DNA of 15,753 bases from JAWCMQ01 sp039091255 (GCA_039091255.1 JAWCMQ010000007.1:1-15753); one strand, 5' to 3'; shown: positions 6,950 through 13,039, numbered from the stretch's first letter. Program-made: numbers and translations. Notes: generated from the sequence alone by a model not told the origin.

Positions 6950-7747
6950 ATGGCGAACGAAAAGGCAATCCTAGTGCGATACGGAGAGGTCTGGCTTAAA
7001 TCCGAATCGGTGCGGCACCGATTTGCCCAGACTTTAGTGGACAACATCCGCGTGCTTTTTCCGCGAAAGACAAAGATATCCGCCATCCCAGGTCGCATAT
7101 GGGTATATTGCGACAGCATCCCAGCGGAGCTCAAGCGCGTTTTCGGAATAGTCTCGTTTTCGCCTGTCATAATTTGCGATAAAAGCACAGAAGCAATGAC
7201 GGCAGCCGCAACGCCTATTGTGTCGAAGTGGAAGAGCGGCACATTCGCAATCCGCGCGCGGCGGTCGGACAAGTCTTTCCCGCTCACGTCAAAGCAGCTC
7301 GAAATAGCGCTCGCGAATCTTGTAGACCTTCCTGTGGACCTCTCAAGCCCAGAGCATGAGCTTTGCGTTGAAATTCGGGACAAAGCCTATCTTTATGACA
7401 AGACGATCGCAGGGCCGGGCGGGCTCCCGCTTGGCACAGCTGGAAAGGTGGCTGCAAAGCTTCGCGATGATGACGACTTGGCAGCCGCATGGCTCGTCAT
7501 GAAGCGCGGCGCGCTTCCCATTCTGATAAAGCCAAGCTCCGCGCTGCTGAGGACCCTGCAGCGCTGGTCGATAGGAAAGAAACTGAGAGCAGCGAAGTCG
7601 TTGAAAGAGGCAGCCAAGCTCGGGGCAATAGCGCTTGTCGATGCCAGAAGCAAAAGGCCAAAAGCAGGCGGATTGGCTACCCTCAATCCGCTGGCAGGCT
7701 TCAGCGCAGCCGAGAAGGCGCAACTTCTGAAGAAAATACGGGCTTAA
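6950..7747 (+). CDS. ThiI-like THUMP protein with degenerate PP-loop
   Basis: 265 residues. The N-terminal part (ILVRYGEVWLKSESVRHRF, about 7-25) and the following ~140 residues match the ferredoxin-like plus THUMP RNA-binding domains of ThiI, the tRNA U8 4-thiouridylase. The linker GGLPLGTAGKV (157-167) is also ThiI-like. Where ThiI has the ATP-pyrophosphatase loop SGGxDSPVA, this protein has LRDDDDLAAAW (171-181), although the next helix (LVMKRG) is kept. The protein ends soon after, with a Lys/Ala-rich tail, and lacks most of the catalytic domain. It therefore probably binds tRNA but cannot adenylate U8 by the known mechanism. The frame is intact and the start is supported by a TATA box 26 nt upstream, so it does not look like a recent pseudogene. 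Confidence 0.85.
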   Translation: MANEKAILVRYGEVWLKSESVRHRFAQTLVDNIRVLFPRKTKISAIPGRIWVYCDSIPAELKRVFGIVSFSPVIICDKSTEAMTAAATPIVSKWKSGTFAIRARRSDKSFPLTSKQLEIALANLVDLPVDLSSPEHELCVEIRDKAYLYDKTIAGPGGLPLGTAGKVAAKLRDDDDLAAAWLVMKRGALPILIKPSSALLRTLQRWSIGKKLRAAKSLKEAAKLGAIALVDARSKRPKAGGLATLNPLAGFSAAEKAQLLKKIRA

Positions 7748-7754
7748 GCCGCAT

Positions 7755-7765
7755 TATTAATATTT
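7755..7765 (+). promoter_or_regulatory. TATA-like box for tRNA-Ser(CGA)
   Basis: TATTAATATTT is the only strongly AT-rich block ahead of the tRNA, centred about 36 nt upstream. This fits if transcription starts a few bases before the mature 5' end. Confidence 0.45.
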
Positions 7766-7795
7766 CTTCTGTCCGCATATTTCATTGCGCAGCGT

Positions 7796-7880
7796 GCCGG
7801 CTTGGCAGAACCAGGTAAATGCGCCCGCCTCGAGAGCGGGTGTCCGAAAGGACGCGCAGGTTCAAATCCTGCAGCCGGCG
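7796..7880 (+). tRNA. tRNA-Ser (CGA), no intron
   Basis: Class II tRNA, 85 nt. Acceptor GCCGGCT (7796-7802) pairs with AGCCGGC (7873-7879), discriminator G7880. Anticodon stem CCCGC/GCGGG encloses loop CTCGAGA, anticodon CGA (7831-7833). The long variable arm TGTCCGAAAGGACGC and discriminator G are serine identity features. The T arm is GCAGG-TTCAAAT-CCTGC. CCA is not encoded. It gives the intron-free template used here to place exon boundaries in tRNA-Ser(TGA). Confidence 0.96.
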
Positions 7881-7910
7881 CTACGTCCGTATTCTGCGTT
7901 CGAAGAAAAA

Positions 7911-8405
7911 TCAACATCGCGCAATCGCGCGCGCGACCTCTCCGCCGCGCAGCAAATAAAGCTTGCCATCGCATAGCTTTGGATGCGGGTAAAACCATGT
8001 TCCTGTAATCCCATTTTTGGCGCAATACGAATTGTAGAGCACGTTTAGCGGAAGGCAGTTGACGTAAAGCTCGTATGTTTCTATGCGATTGAAGTCTTCG
8101 CATCCCTTCCAGTCCTGCGCAGCCTTCCGAAGGTCGGACCTTGCGCACCTGATTTTCTTCGTGACGGTATCTGGGCGGCAGTTGTACAAGTCGCATACTT
8201 CAACGAGTCCGACCGTACTGCCCATTTCTGCCGTAACGTCTATGAAGGCATTCTTGTACCTCTGGTCGAGGCTTACATGCCAGCCATTCTTCTGGAGCAG
8301 CTCTGCTATCCATTCTTTCATTTCGATTGGTTGAACACACCTTGGCGAAGCGACAGCATATGGAATAACCACTATTCTGCCTCTTGCTGATGTTCTGCCG
8401 CGCAT
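7911..8405 (-). CDS. Hypothetical protein, 164 residues
   Basis: Not recognised. The product is soluble, with no signal peptide or membrane segment. Visible pieces: a short basic N-terminus, a strand VVIPYAVASP, helix MKEWIAELLQKNG, then strands FIDVTAEM and VGLVEVCDLYN followed by VTKKIRCARSDLRKA. The alternation D..E-x-C..K resembles the core of PD-(D/E)xK nuclease-fold proteins, but the E-x-K motif is not intact, so no function is assigned. Six cysteines are scattered without a clear zinc pattern. The ATG at 8405 is preferred over ATG 8321 because a TTAATTA box lies about 27 nt upstream, consistent with leaderless transcription. It ends 30 bp from the convergent tRNA-Ser(CGA). Confidence 0.7.
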   Translation of the reverse strand: MRGRTSARGRIVVIPYAVASPRCVQPIEMKEWIAELLQKNGWHVSLDQRYKNAFIDVTAEMGSTVGLVEVCDLYNCRPDTVTKKIRCARSDLRKAAQDWKGCEDFNRIETYELYVNCLPLNVLYNSYCAKNGITGTWFYPHPKLCDGKLYLLRGGEVARAIARC

Positions 8406-8430
8406 GGCAACTGAATTGCGCAGAAATCTT

Positions 8431-8438
8431 ATTAATTA
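8431..8438 (-). promoter_or_regulatory. TATA-like box for the 164-residue gene
   Basis: AATTAAT-type AT block on the minus strand about 27-28 nt before ATG 8405. It supports that start. Confidence 0.4.
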
Positions 8439-8498
8439 CATGCTTTTGCATGATTGAACAGCCAGGTCAAGGCGCATTTGCCGGTTGCGACAAACGCC

Positions 8499-8960
8499 CT
8501 ATCCCGCTTTGGCAACCCTTCTTTTGCGGAAAATGGAATCACGTAGGCCCTCGATGGCGGGCACATATTTCGGAAGGTCATCCGCCAGCACCGCGAATAC
8601 GAACACGTGCGCTTCCGGCAGGTTGAGATGCCTCCTTGCGATGTCGTACGCCCCATCATAGCATTCCTGAGCCTTCCCCCACCATCTTCTTAGCAGGGGA
8701 TTGTGCCAGAAAATGCCGCTGTAAACAATATAGTCTGCAAATGTTTTGAGATAGCGCAGCGTCTCGCGCATGCCGTGAGGATGCCTTGCAAGCCTTTGCT
8801 CGGCGTTACGCAGCCTGCTGTCGCCGTCAGCTAGCAGCGCGGCAAGGTACTCTTCGGCCACGGCTGGAATCCACACGCGCTCTATGCGCGCAACTTGTTT
8901 GAGCTCATCCATGAGGTACATTTTGAGGCCGCCTTGTGGCTGCTCTATGAGTGAAGGCAT
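8499..8960 (-). CDS. Hypothetical helical protein, 153 residues
   Basis: Not recognised. From ATG 8960 the product starts MPSLIEQPQGG and is predominantly helical, rich in Arg, Leu, Ala and aromatic residues (LRYLKTFADYIVYSG, FWHNPLLRRWWGKAQECYDGAYDIA). It has no convincing membrane segment, signal peptide or metal-binding pattern. ATG 8960 is preferred to the in-frame GTG at 8975 because an AT-rich box (CTTATTT, about 8982-8988) lies some 25 nt upstream. It follows the zinc-ribbon gene on the same strand but appears to have its own promoter, so operon membership is doubtful. Confidence 0.7.
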   Translation of the reverse strand: MPSLIEQPQGGLKMYLMDELKQVARIERVWIPAVAEEYLAALLADGDSRLRNAEQRLARHPHGMRETLRYLKTFADYIVYSGIFWHNPLLRRWWGKAQECYDGAYDIARRHLNLPEAHVFVFAVLADDLPKYVPAIEGLRDSIFRKRRVAKAG

Positions 8961-8994
8961 TCGATATTGTAGCACGTCAAAAAATAAGAAATAA

Positions 8995-9174
8995 TTACTT
9001 AGTTATGCTGCGCTTGCGCTCTGCGGTTATCTGGCGCGCAATTTCCGCACGCTGCCCCGGATACGCCGCAGCAAGCCTCGCCCTGCAGTTCTCGCACAGG
9101 CTGACTATGCCGAAGCCCGTCAGCGAGACTCGCTTCGTTTTGCCATTCGCGCCGCACAACTCGCATCCAGTCAT
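8995..9174 (-). CDS. Small zinc-ribbon protein, MBF1-N-terminus-like (59 residues)
   Basis: The frame starts at ATG 9174 (MTGCELCGANGKT...) and ends with TAA at 8997-8995. It has two Cys knuckles, CELC (residues 4-7) and CENC (27-30), separated by 19 residues, followed by a basic Ala/Arg helix. The CELCG...LCENC pattern resembles the N-terminal zinc ribbon of archaeal MBF1 (multiprotein bridging factor 1). The helix-turn-helix domain that MBF1 carries is absent here. The start is supported by a TTATTAA box centred 25.5 nt upstream, implying a leaderless message. A nucleic-acid-binding or protein-bridging role is plausible but inferred. Confidence 0.75.
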   Translation of the reverse strand: MTGCELCGANGKTKRVSLTGFGIVSLCENCRARLAAAYPGQRAEIARQITAERKRSITK

Positions 9175-9195
9175 GATATGACCATCTCGCAGAAC

Positions 9196-9203
9196 TTAAT
9201 AAT
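9196..9203. promoter_or_regulatory. Shared AT box between the zinc-ribbon gene and tRNA-Ser(TGA)
   Basis: TTAATAAT is the only AT-rich block in the 54-bp divergent gap. Its centre is about 25.5 nt from the zinc-ribbon ATG (9174) and about 29.5 nt from the mature tRNA 5' end (9229). One TBP site could therefore serve both strands. Confidence 0.5.
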
Positions 9204-9246
9204 GCTTTCTGGTAATAAATGTTCTTGTGCCGGCGTGGCAGAACCA

Positions 9247-9326
9247 AACGAAGCTAGCGAGCAAGCGCGAAGCGCGCCAGCGAGCGTTCTGAGCGCGGTA
9301 GCGAATAGCTCGTTTGCATGCATTCA
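9247..9326 (+). other. D-loop intron of tRNA-Ser(TGA), 80 nt
   Basis: It interrupts the D loop just before the invariant GG (G18-G19), between CCA and GGCAAATGC. The ends pair (AAACGA near the 5' end with TCGTTT near the 3' end). It is GC-rich, with GCGC-GAA-GCGC and similar stems. The boundary is ambiguous by one base because both exon 1 and the intron end in CA. This is a non-canonical position that needs the broad-specificity archaeal splicing endonuclease. Confidence 0.7.
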
Positions 9327-9649
9327 GGCAAATGCGCCCGCCTTGAGAGGCCCTTTCTTCGAAAGAAAGCGCCTGCGGAAAGAAACCGAAGTTTCGCGAA
9401 AGCTGATAGCTTCGTGGAAGATNNNNNNNNNNNNNNNNNNNNNNNNNNNNNNNNNNNNNNNNNNNNNNNNNNNNNNNNNNNNNNNNNNNNNNNNNNNNNN
9501 NNNNNNNNNNNNNNNNNNNNNGCGGTAGCGAATAGCTCGTTTGCATGCATTCAGGCAAATGCGCCCGCCTTGAGAGGCCCTTTCTTCGAAAGAAAGCGCC
9601 TGCGGAAAGAAACCGAAGTTTCGCGAAAGCTGATAGCTTCGTGGAAGAT
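9295..9649 (+). repeat. 128-bp exact direct repeat flanking a run of N
   Basis: 9295-9422 and 9522-9649 are identical and each abuts the 99-base N run (9423-9521). The unit covers the end of the D-loop intron, exon 2 and the start of the anticodon intron. Copies flush with both gap edges are what two overlapping contigs placed side by side without merging would produce. A real tandem duplication cannot be excluded. Confidence 0.9.
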
Positions 9650-9680
9650 TAGACGATGAGAAACCTTCGGTGTCGCGCGT
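9348..9680 (+). other. Anticodon-loop intron of tRNA-Ser(TGA), containing the gap
   Basis: It starts AGGCCCTTTC after position 37 and ends before AGCGGG. If the flush duplication is collapsed it is about 106 nt. It is an array of short hairpins: TTTCTT-CGA-AAGAAA, GAAAC-CGAA-GTTTC and GAAAGCT-GAT-AGCTTC. The first 35 nt correspond to the start of the tRNA-His intron. The splice site could shift by one or two bases (37/38 to 39/40), and a clean bulge-helix-bulge is not apparent with the 3' flank shown. Confidence 0.6.
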
Positions 9681-9710
9681 AGCGGGTGCCCTTCGGGGCT
9701 TCCAGGTTCA

Positions 9711-9832
9711 AATCCTGGCGCCGGCGCTTGTAGCAGAGGATTTGAACCCTTGGGTTCATGCTCAAAGAACCGAAGGTTCTTTGGCAGCTCGGAGAAGCTA
9801 TGCTTCTCTGTAGCAATCCTGGCGCCGGCGCT
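9711..9832 (+). repeat. Duplicated tRNA-Ser 3' end flanking an 86-bp hairpin array
   Basis: AATCCTGGCGCCGGCGCT occurs at 9711-9728 (end of tRNA-Ser(TGA)) and again at 9815-9832. The 86 bp between them hold three close hairpins: GAACCC-TT-GGGTTC, CAAAGAACC-GAA-GGTTCTTTG and GAGAAGC-TAT-GCTTCTC. They also hold an inverted copy of the T arm (GGATTTGAACC, 9739-9749). The style matches the tRNA introns nearby. It could be a third intron in the T arm, or a small element inserted at the tRNA end with target duplication. Confidence 0.7.
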
Positions 9833-10568
9833 CGAATTTGTTTGCAGCCTTGTCAGATGCCCACAGCACGCGCTTCTCGATGCGGTGGTCTTTTGCAAGC
9901 TGGCCGTCCTTTAGAAAGAGCACCCTGTGCGTATGCTTAGCGATGTACGGGTCATGCGTCACGACGACGAGCGTCTTCTTGTGCTCCTCGTGAAGGCGGA
10001 TAAGCATGTCCATGACCATCTTGCCAGAGCTTGAGTCAAGGTTGCCTGTCGGCTCATCCGCAAGTATTATTTCAGGGTCGTTCGCCAGCGCTCGCGCAAT
10101 CGCCACGCGCTGCTGCTCTCCGCCAGATAGCTGCCTCGGCCGATGGCGCATGCGCCCTTTGAGGCCGACCTCCTCAAGAAGCTGAGCGGCGCGCTTTTCT
10201 CGCAGCGCTTTGGAATCCTTCTGGAAAAGCATCGGCAGCATGACGTTTTCGAAAGCCGTCAGGGTGTTGATGAGATTGAACTGCTGGAAGACAAACCCGA
10301 TTTTCTTTCCGCGTATCGTCGCCAGGTCGCTTTCGCCGATTTTGCTTATGTCCTGCCCGCCTAGAAGGACACGCCCCCGCGTGGGCCTGTCAAGGCATCC
10401 TATCATGTGCATGCATGTGGATTTGCCGGAGCCGCTCGGCCCCATTATCGACACGCAGTCACCTGCGTATATTTTGAAGCTCAGGCCGCGCAACGCAGGC
10501 ACGTTGACGTCGCCCAGTCTGTAAATCTTCCACACATCCTGAAGCTCGACGACAGGCTGTCTCATCAT
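9798..10568 (-). CDS. ABC transporter ATP-binding protein (MacB/LolD type)
   Basis: Cytoplasmic ATPase partner of the MacB/FtsX-type permease encoded just upstream. 256 residues. Walker A GPSGSGKST (43-51), Q loop FVFQQ (93-96), signature LSGGEQQR (147-154), Walker B IILADE (167-172), then GNLD and the switch His in VVVTHD (205). The N-terminal PALRGLSFKIYAGDCVSI is typical of the LolD/MacB/FtsE branch. It starts at ATG 10568, overlapping the permease stop by 4 nt (ATGA). The last dozen residues (RRRQDCYREA) are encoded by the duplicated tRNA-Ser 3' end and part of the adjoining hairpin array, so the original C-terminus has been replaced or extended. The core ATPase domain is unaffected. Confidence 0.95.
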   Translation of the reverse strand: MMRQPVVELQDVWKIYRLGDVNVPALRGLSFKIYAGDCVSIMGPSGSGKSTCMHMIGCLDRPTRGRVLLGGQDISKIGESDLATIRGKKIGFVFQQFNLINTLTAFENVMLPMLFQKDSKALREKRAAQLLEEVGLKGRMRHRPRQLSGGEQQRVAIARALANDPEIILADEPTGNLDSSSGKMVMDMLIRLHEEHKKTLVVVTHDPYIAKHTHRVLFLKDGQLAKDHRIEKRVLWASDKAANKFERRRQDCYREA

Positions 10569-11770
10569 TCATACCTCAAAGCGTCCGCTGGCTGAAGCTG
10601 CGCAGCGCGCCGCGCGGGCAGCAAGCCAGACAGGCATCCAACAGTAAAAGCAAACAAGGCGCCCGCAAGCGCAAGAGCCGGGTTGACGGAAACCTTCAGC
10701 ATCGGAAAGCCTGCCTCCGCCGCTGCCATCTCGACACCAGCCGCAAGCCCGAATCCAAGTAACATCCCGAGAACGCCTCCGATGACGCCAAGGATGCCCG
10801 ACTCGAGCAGGAATATCGCCATGATGCTTGAGTTGCGCGCACCTATCGCCTTCAGCACGCCTATCTCGCGCGTGCGCTCGAGGACAGCTGTATACATTGT
10901 GTTCATTATGCCTATGCCGCCCACGAGCAGCGATATCGCAGCTATGCCTACCAAAATGAGCTGGATTACTCCTAGAACGGTGCCTACGGTTTCCATAAGT
11001 TGCGTCATCGTTTGCACCGAAAAGTCCTCTTCGCCCGGCCGCTGGTCGCGCTCATCCCTCATAGCGTCCTCGATTTTGTCCGCAACGGCAGCAGGGTCCG
11101 CGCCTGGCCGCACCTTCGCGTATATGAAGTCGACCCCTTTCGGCCTGTCCAGCAACTCGCGGGCGACATCGATGGGAACATACACTTGAGTGTCATCCAT
11201 GCGGTTGCCGATTTCCTGCAGCGCCCCGACGACTTTGAATGTCTGGTTCTGTATTTTCAGGCGGCTGCCAAGGCGGACATCCTTCTCGAAAAACTTGCCG
11301 GCTAGAAAATAATGCCCCACGACCGCCTTATAGCGGTCTCCCTCCTTCAGGTACCTTCCATCAACGCGCAAGTTTCCAAGCACCCACGCAGCGTCAGCTC
11401 TTGTGGGCATGCCTATTAGATAACTGTATTTTACATCTCCGCCAAACTCGAAGCGCGCCATGCCATAGACCATTGCCTCAACGCCATCAACGCCGGGGAC
11501 GCGCTCTATGATTGCCACATCATGCTCCGTAAGCTTCCCGGCGCCAAGCCCGAAAGCTCCCATGAGCCCTCTTCCGCCCGGCATGACGATTATCTTGTCC
11601 GTCCCGAGCATTTGAAATTGCCTTTCGATGGTTTCCTGCATCCCTTGCGACACAGAGATGAGCGATATCACCGCAGCGATGCCGATTGAAACGGCGAACA
11701 CCGTGAGAAAGCTGCGCAGCCTTCTGTGCCGTATGTTCGTGAGCGCAATGGCCGCAAAATTCTGGATCAT
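10565..11770 (-). CDS. ABC transporter permease (MacB/FtsX family)
   Basis: 401-residue membrane protein. TM1 lies near residues 20-45 (LRSFLTVFAVSIGIAAVISLISV). A large extracytoplasmic MacB-PCD-like domain follows (about 45-270). The C-terminal FtsX domain has three helices (VLGVIQLILVGIAAISLLVGGIG; SGILGVIGGVLGMLLGFGL; ALALAGALFAFTVGCLSGLLPA) and the typical GIMNTMYTAVLERTREIGVLKAIGA coupling segment and LPARRAAQLQPADALRYE end. ATG 11770 (MIQNFAAIALTNIRHRRLRS) gives the family N-terminus. The longer frame to 11848 only overlaps the upstream gene. 8 bp separate it from the upstream secreted-protein gene. MacB-type systems usually move substrates or force across the envelope rather than import solutes; the substrate is unknown here. 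Confidence 0.94.
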   Translation of the reverse strand: MIQNFAAIALTNIRHRRLRSFLTVFAVSIGIAAVISLISVSQGMQETIERQFQMLGTDKIIVMPGGRGLMGAFGLGAGKLTEHDVAIIERVPGVDGVEAMVYGMARFEFGGDVKYSYLIGMPTRADAAWVLGNLRVDGRYLKEGDRYKAVVGHYFLAGKFFEKDVRLGSRLKIQNQTFKVVGALQEIGNRMDDTQVYVPIDVARELLDRPKGVDFIYAKVRPGADPAAVADKIEDAMRDERDQRPGEEDFSVQTMTQLMETVGTVLGVIQLILVGIAAISLLVGGIGIMNTMYTAVLERTREIGVLKAIGARNSSIMAIFLLESGILGVIGGVLGMLLGFGLAAGVEMAAAEAGFPMLKVSVNPALALAGALFAFTVGCLSGLLPARRAAQLQPADALRYE

Positions 11771-11778
11771 AATTATGG

Positions 11779-13011
11779 CTATTTCTTCCGCTTTATGCGG
11801 TAAATCGCATAGATGGCGAGCAGGCCGAGTATTGCGAAGAAAATCCATCCGCTATCGGGCCTGTATATCCCAAATCGCGCAGCCTCCTCGTCGCTCAGCA
11901 CATAGTAGGCAAGCCGCTTTGTCTCGCTATATTCGTTGTTCAGCGCATCCATGTAGCTGAGCTCGAAAGGAAGCGAAACTTCATCCTCAGCATCGACGAA
12001 GACTTTGAACTTGGCAGTTTCGTAATCGTCGGGCTCGAGGTTTCCGATGTACACTTCAGACGGCGATATCGCGCGATAGCCCTCACCCTCACCCAGCCTG
12101 ATTGTCAAAAACTTGACATCAACGAGGCCTTTGTTGACTATGTTGACGACGAACTCTGCGACGGCGCCTTTTCGAAATGCCGCAACATCCTCTGAGCCGA
12201 TGTACACCTCCGGCGTGCCGCCGACGATCAGCGTCAGCATGTCTTCCTTCGTGAAAGCGTTCCCGACTTCATCATAGTAAGATATCGAAATCGGGACTTT
12301 GTGCGTGCCAGCTTCTGCATCGCCGAAAGCTATCAGCGCAAACTTCATCGTTGCGTCCTCCCCGGCATCTATCGACTCCAAGCGGCGCTCGCTTGCGCCT
12401 GATAGTGGTCCGAACGGGAGGCTCGACAGGTCCAATCTAACCACGACGTCCTTGATGCGCGAACCGCCATTTTGCAGCGCTAGAGTGAGGTTGAAAGGCT
12501 TGCCAGCCGTGATGGCGGCGGGCTTTGTTTCAAACGCTGCGATGTCAAGAATCGGATTTGGCCGCCGCACGTAAATGCCAATCGGCCATCGCGAGTACGT
12601 GGCTGCGCACTCCGCATCATAGCACTGGCGCAGCCACACTGACGTGTTGTACTCGCCCGTCAGCGCAAGCGCATCTACGCGCAGCTTGTATTCGAGCACG
12701 ACCTGCCTGCCGGGCTCTATCGTGCCTATGCTCCGCTCGGCCGGTGTGCTTGGGTCAAGCATGAACGGGTAGTTTGCTTCGAGCACGAACTTTGTGTCAG
12801 TCTCGGGAAGCGTTCCAGAATTTTCGATTTTTATCCACAGTCTCAGGTAGCGGCCAGATTCGGCGGGATAAGGGTCATATCGTATCGGCATCGCAGTCAG
12901 CGATGTGCTCGATTCAGCGATTTCAGGGCGAACGATTGAAGCAGCGCCGGCAATCCCTGACAGCGCAATCGCAGCGACCAGGCAGAGGACCAACGGCATC
13001 GCGCGGGTCAT
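11779..13011 (-). CDS. Membrane-anchored CARDB/COG1361-like extracytoplasmic protein
   Basis: 410 residues. A signal peptide (MTRAMPLVLCLVAAIALSGIAGA) precedes about 360 residues of beta-rich repeats. A C-terminal membrane helix (SGWIFFAILGLLAIYAIYRI) ends in the basic stop-transfer RKK. The repeated pattern is of Ig-like/CARDB modules: phrases such as LRLWIKIENSGTLPETDTKF, FNLTLALQNGGSRIKDVVVRL and FVVNIVNKGLVDVKFLTIRL recur about every 100 residues. Proteins of this kind (S-layer-like, COG1361) commonly sit beside MacB-type transporters in archaea, as here, suggesting an accessory surface component. ATG 13011 is supported by a TTAAATATT box centred 25 nt upstream. The in-frame TTG at 13032 would lie inside that box. 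First gene of the operon with the permease and ATPase. Confidence 0.88.
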   Translation of the reverse strand: MTRAMPLVLCLVAAIALSGIAGAASIVRPEIAESSTSLTAMPIRYDPYPAESGRYLRLWIKIENSGTLPETDTKFVLEANYPFMLDPSTPAERSIGTIEPGRQVVLEYKLRVDALALTGEYNTSVWLRQCYDAECAATYSRWPIGIYVRRPNPILDIAAFETKPAAITAGKPFNLTLALQNGGSRIKDVVVRLDLSSLPFGPLSGASERRLESIDAGEDATMKFALIAFGDAEAGTHKVPISISYYDEVGNAFTKEDMLTLIVGGTPEVYIGSEDVAAFRKGAVAEFVVNIVNKGLVDVKFLTIRLGEGEGYRAISPSEVYIGNLEPDDYETAKFKVFVDAEDEVSLPFELSYMDALNNEYSETKRLAYYVLSDEEAARFGIYRPDSGWIFFAILGLLAIYAIYRIKRKK

Positions 13012-13030
13012 AAGAAGTCTTTGGCTTCGC

Positions 13031-13039
13031 AATATTTAA
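13031..13039 (-). promoter_or_regulatory. TATA box of the transporter operon
   Basis: AATATTTAA on the plus strand (TTAAATATT on the minus strand), centred 25 nt from ATG 13011. This is the expected spacing for a leaderless archaeal mRNA and decides the start codon. Confidence 0.55.

Larger units (their letters stand above)
9229..9726 (+). tRNA. tRNA-Ser (TGA) split by at least two introns and an assembly gap
   Basis: Exons read by alignment to tRNA-Ser(CGA). Exon 1 is 9229-9246 (GCCGGCGTGGCAGAACCA). Exon 2 is 9327-9347 (GGCAAATGC, stem CCCGC, anticodon TGA at 9344-9346). Exon 3 is 9681-9726 (stem GCGGG, long variable arm TGCCCTTCGGGGCTT, T arm CCAGG-TTCAAAT-CCTGG, acceptor CGCCGGC, discriminator G). 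Joined, they give an 85-nt class II tRNA with every stem paired. Exon 2 occurs again after the N run as part of a 128-bp exact duplication. If that is an assembly artefact, the precursor is about 271 nt. CCA is not encoded. A second copy of the tRNA 3' end lies 86 bp further on. Confidence 0.85.

Noticed and set aside
7744..8196. 150-codon minus-strand open frame spanning tRNA-Ser(CGA)
   Set aside because: It runs through the tRNA and overlaps the better-supported 164-residue gene in another frame; the Arg/Cys-rich reading looks like a shadow.
9295..9649. Repeat array resembling a CRISPR
   Set aside because: There are only two copies, 128 bp long, flush with an assembly gap and containing a tRNA exon; there is no spacer series and no cas gene.
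9178..9659. Open frames on both strands across the N run
   Set aside because: They are readings of tRNA-Ser exons and introns and of ambiguous bases, not genes.
11771..11848. 26-residue N-terminal extension of the permease
   Set aside because: It overlaps the end of the upstream surface-protein gene and lacks family similarity; MIQNFAAIAL is the natural N-terminus.
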